DNA from: CAYTZO01 sp964442525
Lineage (GTDB): Bacteria > Patescibacteriota > Microgenomatia > UBA10105 > UBA927
DNA: 6,438 nt
Assembly: GCA_964442525.1 (NCBI GenBank)
Contig: CAYTZO010000042.1
Span: 1-6,438 of the forward strand
Direction: 5' to 3'
In this document: piece after piece, positions 1 to 4,857 of the stretch
How the letters are laid out: each line of letters opens with the position of its first letter
Numbering within the stretch: position 1 is the stretch's first letter
The notes under the pieces: generated by a model
Told to the model about the DNA's origin: nothing
Databases searched by the model: none
What the model saw: only the letters and a program-made list of their open reading frames with translations
Translations under genes and position numbers: made by a program

Positions 1-1053
1 ATCGGGCCGGTGCGGTTTAAACTTCTGCGAAAGTATTTCGGTACGGCTAAAAAAGCCTGGAATGCGCCGATAGGGGAGCTAAGGAAAATTCATTTGGGAG
101 AAAAGCTGGTCAGTGAGTTTGACCATTTTCGCAAAACTTTCGATCTTGCAGGTTATCTCAAAGAGCTTGAGGCGCTGCGGGTATCGGTCGTGACTCTTCA
201 GGATCCAAAATATCCCGGGCTCCTCAGGGAAGCCTCCGATGCGCCGTTTCTTCTGTATATCAAAGGAAGGCGGGGGAATGTGCCGCTTAACCTCGACAGG
301 ACGATCGCTGTTGTAGGCACGCGACAGATAACGAATTATGGAGCAGAGGTGACAGAGAGGATTACGGGAGAACTGGTAAACTCAGGCTTTACCATTGTCT
401 CCGGGTTGGCCTATGGCGTGGACGCAGTAGCCCATCAGACGGCGCTATCTCATGGAGGGCAAACGATAGCGGTGTTGGGATGCGGTATTGACATTATCGC
501 GCCGCCAAGCAATGCTTCATTATACCGGGATATTGCCGAAGGCGGACGGGGCGCGATCGTATCCGAGATGCCCCTGGGGCTTCGCCCGAATAAGGGACTG
601 TTTCCGGCGAGAAATAGGATTATTTCGGGACTGAGTCTGGGCGTTGTTGTTACCGAAGGTGCGGAGGACAGTGGGGCGCTTATTACTGCGCGTAATGCTG
701 CGGAGCAAGGCAGGGAAGTATTTGCCGTACCCGGGCCGATTACCAGTATCTACAGCAGGGGACCGGCAAAGCTTCTCAAAAACGGAGCAAAACTGGTTGA
801 ATCGGCGGAGGACATCCTTGATGAGCTGGGACTGGGGAAAACAGCGAGACAGAAACAGGGCAGTACAATAAAAGGACAGACGAAACAGGAGCAGAAAATA
901 CTTGACTGTTTGGCCGGGGGGCAGTTGCACGTTGACCAGATAGTACGCCTGACGCACTTGACAAGTAGCGCCGTGGCCGCTACCCTAAGCGTTTTGGAAA
1001 TTCGGGGGACCGTCAAGGATTATGGGGGAAAAGTGTACGGATTATTTCAATAG
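1..1053 (+). CDS. dprA: DNA processing protein DprA (Smf), 5'-truncated by window edge
   Basis: DprA binds incoming single-stranded DNA in the cytoplasm and loads RecA during natural transformation. The frame is open from base 1 (reads I-G-P before the GTG at 10), and the first residues look like the helix-hairpin-helix/SAM-like region at the DprA N-terminus. The true start is therefore probably upstream, and the GTG at 10 should not be taken as the start. 350 residues are visible, close to the usual full length. Counting from base 1, the Rossmann-like DprA domain shows VGTRQITNYG (105-114), SGLAYGVDAVAH (134-145), the GCGID turn (160-164), RNRIISGLS (204-212) and SGALITAR (224-231). A linker of about 25 residues leads to a C-terminal winged-helix domain (about 294-350). 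The TAG stop lies within a periodic repeat, and topA starts 75 nt later. Identity is secure; whether this organism is competent cannot be seen. Confidence 0.96.
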   Translation: MGPVRFKLLRKYFGTAKKAWNAPIGELRKIHLGEKLVSEFDHFRKTFDLAGYLKELEALRVSVVTLQDPKYPGLLREASDAPFLLYIKGRRGNVPLNLDRTIAVVGTRQITNYGAEVTERITGELVNSGFTIVSGLAYGVDAVAHQTALSHGGQTIAVLGCGIDIIAPPSNASLYRDIAEGGRGAIVSEMPLGLRPNKGLFPARNRIISGLSLGVVVTEGAEDSGALITARNAAEQGREVFAVPGPITSIYSRGPAKLLKNGAKLVESAEDILDELGLGKTARQKQGSTIKGQTKQEQKILDCLAGGQLHVDQIVRLTHLTSSAVAATLSVLEIRGTVKDYGGKVYGLFQ

Positions 1054-1054
1054 A

Positions 1055-1106
1055 GCTTAGAGTTTAGTAAAGAAAACAATATTTTGTTTTTACTAAGCTC
1101 TAAAGC
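1055..1106. repeat. Long imperfect hairpin between dprA and topA
   Basis: Arm 1055-1071 pairs with 1089-1106: 17 paired positions with one bulged base (1104) and one T/G position that would be a U-G wobble in RNA. After a 3-nt bulge (1072-1074) the stem continues with 5 pairs (1075-1079 with 1084-1088), closing on a TATT tetraloop at 1080-1083. It begins one base after the dprA stop. No T-tract follows the 3' arm, so it does not look like a standard intrinsic terminator. It could instead be a REP/MITE-like palindrome, an mRNA-end stabiliser or an attenuating structure ahead of topA. The pairing is seen directly; the role is unknown. Confidence 0.75.
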
Positions 1107-1128
1107 CCTAAGCACTAAACACTAATGT
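1093..1128. repeat. Heptanucleotide-periodic CTAA repeat upstream of topA
   Basis: CTAA recurs at 1093, 1100, 1108, 1115 and 1122 (spacings 7, 8, 7, 7), giving units such as CTAAGCT, CTAAAGC, CTAAGCA, CTAAACA. On the opposite strand the same unit occurs at 1057-1067 (TTAG at 1057 and 1064), so the 3' arm of the hairpin is part of this repeat in inverted orientation. It runs to the base before the topA ATG and leaves no recognisable Shine-Dalgarno site. No good -10/-35 pair is visible either, so topA may be read from a promoter upstream of or within dprA. Confidence 0.7.
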
Positions 1129-3150
1129 ATGAAGCTCATTATCGTTGAATCACCGACAAAAGCGCGTACTCTCTCCCGATTTTTAGGGAGTGCGTTTGAC
1201 GTAGAAGCGACCATGGGGCATGTGAGAGACCTGCCCAAGGCCAGCCTCGGCGTTGACATAGAAGACGACTTTACGCCGAAATATATTATTCCCAAGGCCA
1301 AGCAGAAGGCAATCGGGCAGCTCAAAAAAACTGCACTGAAAGCAGATCAGGTAATTCTTGCGACCGATCCGGACCGGGAAGGCGAGGCGATTGCATGGCA
1401 CGTGGCCAATATCATTCAGAATTCAGAATCTAAAATTCAGAATTTTAAAAGAATAGTGTTTCATGAGATTACCGAGTCTGCCATCAGGGAGGCGCTTGAT
1501 CACCCCCGTCAGATTGACAACAAGCTCGTAGACGCGCAGCAGGCCAGAAGGGTCCTCGATAGACTTGTTGGGTACAAATTGTCTCCACTCCTTTGGCAGA
1601 AACTCTCGCGCCGATGGCTCTCTGCCGGCCGCGTACAGTCGGTCGCCGTCCGGCTCGTTGTCGAGCGCGAACGGGAGATAGCGAAGTTCCAGGCTCAAGA
1701 GTACTGGACGATAGAAGGAGAATTTAATCCCGCAAAGGTAGTGCGGGCAAGCTTAGTTTCGAAAAACGGAGAAAAGTACGAGAAAACCCTTGAGTATCAA
1801 CTTTTTGACGGAACGTACAGGACAACGTCCACAACTATCGCGAGCGAGGAGGCTGCCAAGGCCATTGTTGCCGATTTCAAAGCGCCGTTTACCGTGAGTT
1901 CCGTTGACAAAAAAGAAATCAGGCGTTCGCCCCCGCCGCCCTATACGACCAGCACCATGCAGCAGGACGCGGGCCGCAGGCTTTATTTTTCGGCAAAACG
2001 CACCATGAGCCTCGCACAAAAACTTTACGAAGAGGGATTGATCACGTACCACAGAACCGATAGCCTCAATCTTTCGGAAAAATTCCTGGGAGAAGCGCGT
2101 TCGTATATTCAAAAAACATTTGGTCCCGCGTTTCTTCCGGCCGAACCCAGGCGTTTCAAAACAAAATCAAAAGTCGCCCAAGAGGCTCATGAGGCAATCC
2201 GGCCAACCAATCCGAATCTGACCAATTTGTCCAATTCGACCAATTCGGATTTAAACCGTGATCACGCCCGGCTCTATGAGCTTATCTGGAAGCGCTCGCT
2301 CGCGAGCCAAGCTGCTGAGGCGGTTTTTGACTCTACGACGGTTTCTATTAACAGCGCCAACGGGTACGAATTCCAAGCAAACGGCTCGATTATCAAATTT
2401 GAAGGATTTCTGAAAATCATCGGCCGGGAAAATGACGAAATCGTGGTGCCGGAGGTGTCCGTCGGCCAAACTCTCGCACTTATTGCGGCAACACCCACCA
2501 AGCATATGACCAGTCCTCCTCCTCGTTACACCGAGGCGAGCCTGGTGAAAGCCCTTGAGGAAGAAGGCATTGGAAGGCCCAGTACCTATGCGCCGATTAT
2601 TTCAACCATCCAGGAGCGGCAGTATATTACCAAGGAAGAAAAAAGACTTATCCCGACCGAGCTCGGCGGTCAGGTAACTGATTTTTTAGTGCAATATTTT
2701 CCTGACATCATGGGGCTTCCGTTTACTGCGAAAATGGAAGATGAACTGGATGCGATCGCAAACGGCGAGAAAGCGTGGGTGCCGGTGATCCGCGAGTTTT
2801 ATGATCCCTTCGCCGAGGGCCTTGAGATGGCCTACGAGAAGGCCGAAAAGGTGAGTCTGCCCGCTGAGACGATCGACGAGAAGTGTCCAAAATGCGCCAG
2901 CCCCCTGGTTATCCGCATCGGCCGGTACGGCAAATTTATCGCGTGCAGCACGTTCCCCAAATGCGACTACACGCGGCAGTTTGCAGAAAAAATAGACATG
3001 AAGTGTCCGCGCTGCGGCGGGGACATCGTTCTCAAAAAGAGCCGCCGGGGTAAAATGTTTTACGGGTGCAGCAATTGGCCCTCGTGTACGTTTGCCGCTT
3101 GGAAGAAAGAAGACATAATTAATGCTACCAATAAACAAATAAGCAAATAA
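1129..3150 (+). CDS. topA: Type IA DNA topoisomerase I (omega protein)
   Basis: It relaxes negative supercoils by cutting one strand through a 5'-phosphotyrosine. 673 residues, between the short Thermotoga-type and the 865-residue E. coli enzyme. The Toprim domain starts at residue 1 with MKLIIVESP (catalytic Glu7) and carries DPDREGEA (80-87; metal ligands Asp80, Asp82, Glu84). The active-site region is GLITYHRTDS with Tyr307 as predicted nucleophile; His replaces the Met of the common YMRTDS. Further core motifs are EAHEAIRPT (to 360) and EEGIGRPSTYA. The C-terminus has two Cys4 zinc ribbons: Cys586/589/606/612 and Cys626/629/647/653. The ATG gives the expected N-terminus, although no Shine-Dalgarno site is seen. 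Residues 96-107 and 361-376 are encoded by simple periodic repeats, and the last nine residues and the TAA stop come from the left end of the S23 module. All catalytic residues are intact, so it is probably functional. Confidence 0.97.
   Translation: MKLIIVESPTKARTLSRFLGSAFDVEATMGHVRDLPKASLGVDIEDDFTPKYIIPKAKQKAIGQLKKTALKADQVILATDPDREGEAIAWHVANIIQNSESKIQNFKRIVFHEITESAIREALDHPRQIDNKLVDAQQARRVLDRLVGYKLSPLLWQKLSRRWLSAGRVQSVAVRLVVEREREIAKFQAQEYWTIEGEFNPAKVVRASLVSKNGEKYEKTLEYQLFDGTYRTTSTTIASEEAAKAIVADFKAPFTVSSVDKKEIRRSPPPPYTTSTMQQDAGRRLYFSAKRTMSLAQKLYEEGLITYHRTDSLNLSEKFLGEARSYIQKTFGPAFLPAEPRRFKTKSKVAQEAHEAIRPTNPNLTNLSNSTNSDLNRDHARLYELIWKRSLASQAAEAVFDSTTVSINSANGYEFQANGSIIKFEGFLKIIGRENDEIVVPEVSVGQTLALIAATPTKHMTSPPPRYTEASLVKALEEEGIGRPSTYAPIISTIQERQYITKEEKRLIPTELGGQVTDFLVQYFPDIMGLPFTAKMEDELDAIANGEKAWVPVIREFYDPFAEGLEMAYEKAEKVSLPAETIDEKCPKCASPLVIRIGRYGKFIACSTFPKCDYTRQFAEKIDMKCPRCGGDIVLKKSRRGKMFYGCSNWPSCTFAAWKKEDIINATNKQISK
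1414..1448. repeat. In-frame heptanucleotide repeat inside topA
   Basis: ATTCAGA occurs at 1414, 1421 and 1435, all in one 7-nt register, with related units ATCTAAA (1428) and ATTTTAA (1442). Within it, AAAATTC (1432-1438) and GAATTTT (1440-1446) form a near-palindrome around one base. It encodes residues 96-107 (IQNSESKIQNFK) between AIAWHV and the conserved IVFHEIT, a point where TopA length varies naturally. Base composition is strikingly AT-rich against the surrounding gene. It reads as a repeat tract tolerated in a surface loop. Confidence 0.7.
2207..2251. repeat. In-frame 9-nt repeat with inverted ends inside topA
   Basis: CCAATT begins at 2222, 2231 and 2240, giving three 9-nt units (CCAATTTGT, CCAATTCGA, CCAATTCGG). 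The tract is bounded by a perfect 9-bp inverted repeat, AATCCGAAT (2209-2217) and ATTCGGATT (2243-2251). The encoded protein is a triplet repeat, TNL-SNS-TNS, within residues 361-376. It sits just after the conserved EAHEAIRPT motif and before LYELIW, where TopA proteins normally have a variable segment. Because the unit is a multiple of three, copy-number change would keep the frame. Confidence 0.7.
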
Positions 3151-3166
3151 GCCAATGCTACCAATA
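3120..3166 (+). repeat. Left terminal repeat of the S23 module
   Basis: The outer arm is 3120-3141. A second copy of the 13-nt core lies at 3154-3166. Between them CCAAT/CAAAT words recur with a period near 8 (3128, 3136, 3144, 3152, 3161). The outer arm encodes the last topA residues, and the TAA stop (3148-3150) falls between the two copies. The inner copy contains an ATG at 3155 that opens an 11-codon frame ending at 3190, not in frame with the S23 gene. Confidence 0.8.
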
Positions 3167-3173
3167 GAAATAC

Positions 3174-3545
3174 GTGATAGATATTCATGAACGAATCTTT
3201 CAGTTTGTAGCGCGCGGACTGAAAGTTATACCGACGCTGCCAAAAACACCGGAAGCGAATATCATTTTGAATCAATATGCTCGCTCACTTACATCGGTTG
3301 GTGCAAATGATAACGAGGCGGATGGTACGTCCACGAAAAATGATTTTATTCATGTATACACGATCGTTAGAAAAGAATTAAAAGAAACGAGATATTGGTG
3401 GCGGGTTATTGGTGAGCTTTATCCAAAATTACAATCTCGACTGGTCAATCTCATTGCAGAAAGTGAAGAATTAGTGAAAATCATCAGTAAAATTATTTCT
3501 AACACCCGTAAAAGTCATAGATTTTGGAGTATTAGATATTGGTAG
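3174..3545 (+). CDS. Four-helix-bundle protein, S23/23S rRNA intervening-sequence protein (IVP) family
   Basis: Proteins of this family are small helical bundles, first known as the ORF inside intervening sequences of 23S rRNA, and share a fold with Avd of diversity-generating retroelements. Their biochemical role is not settled. The 123-residue product has the family pattern: DIHERIFQF near the start, LPKTPEAN, then YARSLTSVGANDNEAD, S-x-K-x-DFIH, and RKELKETRYWWRVI. The usual aromatic in GANYxEA is Asp here. The start is uncertain: GTG at 3174 is the only plausible in-frame start (TAG lies at 3165-3167) and has no clear ribosome site. Its final codons and TAG stop lie in the right inner repeat. 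It is the sole gene of the inverted-repeat module and is unrelated to the genes around it. Family assignment is firm; function is not known. Confidence 0.87.
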   Translation: MIDIHERIFQFVARGLKVIPTLPKTPEANIILNQYARSLTSVGANDNEADGTSTKNDFIHVYTIVRKELKETRYWWRVIGELYPKLQSRLVNLIAESEELVKIISKIISNTRKSHRFWSIRYW

Positions 3546-3567
3546 TATTTGTTTATTGGTAGTATTA
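3537..3567 (-). repeat. Right terminal repeat of the S23 module
   Basis: Two copies of TATTGGTAGTATT, at 3537-3549 and 3554-3566, are inverted relative to the left end. The outer arm, 3546-3567, matches the left outer arm at 21 of 22 positions. The single difference (left G3124, right T3563 on the plus strand) would be a G-U pair in a transcript, so RNA pairing of the two ends is fully preserved. It contains the S23 stop codon and overlaps a -10-like box for the next gene. Confidence 0.8.
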
Positions 3568-3568
3568 T
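3539..3568 (+). promoter_or_regulatory. Promoter-like sequence in the right terminal repeat
   Basis: The hexamer TATTAT (3563-3568, one mismatch to TATAAT) ends so that a start site 7 nt downstream falls on the A of the ATG at 3575. A weak -35-like TTGGTA (3539-3544) lies 18 nt upstream. The AAGG at 3570-3573 is one base from the ATG, too close to serve as a normal Shine-Dalgarno site, so leaderless translation fits better. Prediction only. Confidence 0.4.
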
Positions 3569-3574
3569 TAAGGT

Positions 3575-3829
3575 ATGGATGATCGTCGCCGGACGCTTGC
3601 TGCCGTCACTATCGTCGTCGGATTTTTAGTGCTTGTCATCGTTATCATAGGCGCCATCGTTTCAGCAAAGAAGGTCGTTTCTCCGATTCCGGAGGATAAT
3701 GCCATTAAAATTATTTTTGTGACTCCCACCGCCCCTCCCGTCTCCTCGCCGTCAGGTGAGCCCAAAGGCGTTTTGTCTTCGCCAAAGCCGACCAGAAAGG
3801 CTTCCCCGACTCCGAGCACAAACCAATGA
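3575..3829 (+). CDS. Small single-pass membrane protein with Pro/Ser/Thr-rich tail, unknown function
   Basis: I do not recognise a named family. The 84-residue product has a short charged N-terminus (MDDRRR), one strongly hydrophobic segment at about 8-30, then KK and a 50-residue tail rich in Pro, Ser, Thr and Lys. Positive residues precede the hydrophobic segment, followed by AKK, so topology is uncertain; an exported, flexible low-complexity tail is the simplest reading. The ATG starts directly after the S23 module. The stop overlaps the next gene's ATG (ATGA, 3826-3829), indicating translational coupling with the PAP2 phosphatase. Real coding status is supported by the overlap and the coherent membrane-protein composition. 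Similar short anchored Pro-rich proteins are often envelope-associated. Confidence 0.72.
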   Translation: MDDRRRTLAAVTIVVGFLVLVIVIIGAIVSAKKVVSPIPEDNAIKIIFVTPTAPPVSSPSGEPKGVLSSPKPTRKASPTPSTNQ

Positions 3830-4371
3830 ACGGTGTTTTGACTATCGATCAACAACTGTTTTTCCTCATAAATCATCTGCCGCACGGGTGGATTTTCGAT
3901 CAAGTGGCACTGTTTCTCTCCGGCGTCGGGACGGCCGGCATTATCTGGGTTCTCGTCGGATTTTTTCTGTTTCTTAGAGAAGAAAAGAGGGACCACCGTT
4001 TTTGGCTGCCGCTTTTCCTTTCCGGTGCAGGCGCCTGGTTCTTTTCCGAGATCATCCTCAAGCCGCTCATCGGCAGACCCCGGCCACTGGAAGCCATGGG
4101 GGCAATCATTATTGGCGAGGCAAGCGGCGACCCTTCTTTCCCATCGGCTCACGCAACGATTGCCTTTGCCATGGCGGTCGTCCTCTCGCAAAAAGCGCCC
4201 CGCCGGAAGTGGATGTTTTATCTTTTGGCGATCCTCATCTCTCTTTCCCGCCTTTATTTGGGCAAGCACTATCCGCTTGACGTTATTGTCGGAGCGTTTG
4301 TTGGTATAATAATCGGATGGTTAAGCTTAATGCTCGGCAGCTTCGCACAACGGAAGTTGACCCGGCTGTAG
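3826..4371 (+). CDS. PAP2-family membrane phosphatase (undecaprenyl-diphosphatase-like)
   Basis: An integral-membrane phosphatase, probably acting on lipid phosphates or pyrophosphates such as the undecaprenyl carrier of cell-wall synthesis; the exact substrate is inferred from the family. 181 residues. All three signature motifs are intact: C1 KPLIGRPRP (79-87, K-x6-RP), C2 PSAH (106-109, Ser/Ala in place of the usual PSGH) and C3 SRLYLGKHYPLD (141-152; Arg142, His148 and Asp152 expected catalytic). The N-terminal DQQLFFLINHLP is typical of the bacterial family. Hydrophobic helices lie near 27-50, 60-78, 110-121, 129-146 and 152-171. The start is fixed by the 4-nt overlap with the upstream small gene. 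Its last 18 codons overlap the next gene, and a consensus extended -10 element lies within its 3' end. Confidence 0.92.
   Translation: MNGVLTIDQQLFFLINHLPHGWIFDQVALFLSGVGTAGIIWVLVGFFLFLREEKRDHRFWLPLFLSGAGAWFFSEIILKPLIGRPRPLEAMGAIIIGEASGDPSFPSAHATIAFAMAVVLSQKAPRRKWMFYLLAILISLSRLYLGKHYPLDVIVGAFVGIIIGWLSLMLGSFAQRKLTRL
4302..4310 (+). promoter_or_regulatory. Extended -10 promoter element inside the PAP2 gene
   Basis: TGGTATAAT is a perfect extended -10 (TGn followed by TATAAT at 4305-4310). The A of the methyltransferase ATG at 4317 lies 7 nt past the last base, exactly where transcription would be expected to begin, implying a leaderless mRNA. No good -35 is seen at 16-18 nt (TTGACG at 4277 is 22 nt away), but extended -10 promoters can do without one. 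Confidence 0.5.
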
Positions 4372-4850
4372 CGGGTTCCATCAAAAAACATCCGATCACG
4401 ATTATCCTGGATAATGTGCTCGATACCTATAACGTCGGGTCCATTTTCCGACTTGCCGATGCGGTAGCTGCAGAAAAAGTGATTTTGTGCGGACAAACGC
4501 TGACGCCTCCAAATTCGCGGATCAAAAAAGCGTCGATTAACACGACCGGGTGGGTAAGTTGGAGTTATGAGAAGAGCGCGGTTGAGGCAATTCAAAAATT
4601 GAAAATTGAACGTTTCAACTTGAAAATTATTGCAGTCGAGCAAGACCCGAGGAGCAGGCCTTTTTATGAAGTGAACTATGAACTTCCTCTTGCCATCGTT
4701 GTCGGCAATGAGACGACCGGAGTGTCAAAAGAAGTCCTCGACATGGCCGATGCGATCGTAGAGCTTCCCATGTGGGGGATTAACAAAAGCTTAAACGTCA
4801 TGGTTTCCCTGGGCATTGTCCTTTATGAAGTCATGAAACAAAGGCGATGA
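4317..4850 (+). CDS. SpoU/TrmH-family RNA 2'-O-ribose methyltransferase
   Basis: It is predicted to transfer methyl from S-adenosylmethionine to a ribose 2'-OH of tRNA or rRNA in the cytoplasm. 177 residues, essentially the catalytic SPOUT domain with only a short N-terminal extension, similar in size to TrmL. Motif 1 contains NVGSIFR (39-45), with Asn39 and Arg45 as catalytic-region residues. Motif 2 is GNETTGVS (130-137) with Glu132. Motif 3 is the trefoil-knot cofactor loop MWGINKSLNVMVSLGIVLYE (152-171). The ATG at 4317 overlaps the PAP2 gene by 55 nt and is preceded by a consensus extended -10, so it may have its own promoter. Residues about 92-105 are encoded by a heptanucleotide-periodic tract. 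The RNA target cannot be read from sequence, so no gene symbol is given. Confidence 0.93.
   Translation: MVKLNARQLRTTEVDPAVAGSIKKHPITIILDNVLDTYNVGSIFRLADAVAAEKVILCGQTLTPPNSRIKKASINTTGWVSWSYEKSAVEAIQKLKIERFNLKIIAVEQDPRSRPFYEVNYELPLAIVVGNETTGVSKEVLDMADAIVELPMWGINKSLNVMVSLGIVLYEVMKQRR
4591..4632. repeat. Heptanucleotide-periodic tract inside the SpoU methyltransferase gene
   Basis: From 4598 consecutive 7-nt units read ATTGAAA, ATTGAAC, GTTTCAA, CTTGAAA, ATTATTG; the third is in inverted sense. Local inverted repeats result, such as TTTCAA and TTGAAA around one base (4613-4625). It encodes the variable linker QKLKIERFNLKII between the two halves of the SPOUT domain. It resembles the AT-rich heptad tract in topA in style, but not in exact unit. 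Confidence 0.5.
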
Positions 4851-4857
4851 GCGTTCT

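Larger units (their letters stand above)
3120..3567. mobile_element. Inverted-repeat-bounded module carrying one S23/IVP gene
   Basis: About 450 bp, visibly more AT-rich than its neighbours, bounded by 22-bp terminal inverted repeats matching at 21 of 22 positions (3120-3141 and 3546-3567). A 13-nt core, AATGCTACCAATA on the left and AATACTACCAATA on the right, occurs four times: 3121 and 3154 on plus, 3537-3549 and 3554-3566 on minus. The only cargo is a four-helix-bundle gene of the 23S rRNA intervening-sequence protein family. No transposase is present and no clear target-site duplication flanks it, so mobility would have to be in trans or RNA-mediated. The structure is seen directly; calling it a mobile element is inference. 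Confidence 0.6.

Noticed and set aside
1051..1128. CRISPR array
   Set aside because: The units are 7 nt and degenerate, with no spacers and no cas genes in the window.
2686..3138. 150-codon minus-strand frame
   Set aside because: It is antisense to the TopA C-terminus and zinc ribbons, with no family features.
3570..3577. AAGG as Shine-Dalgarno for the gene at 3575
   Set aside because: Only one base separates it from the ATG, too close for normal ribosome binding.
3110..3580. Target-site duplication around the S23 module
   Set aside because: The flanks are both AT-rich and share only TAA/ATT words; no unambiguous direct duplication can be aligned.
3568..4269. Long open frame (233 codons) on the minus strand
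   Set aside because: It lies opposite the small membrane gene and the PAP2 gene, whose motifs and ATGA overlap are convincing. Its translation has no recognisable domain and looks like the antisense of those codons.
4401..4415. Near-perfect palindrome ATTATCC-T-GGATAAT
   Set aside because: It encodes the conserved IILDN of SpoU motif 1, and the symmetry follows from the codons. No second copy was seen.
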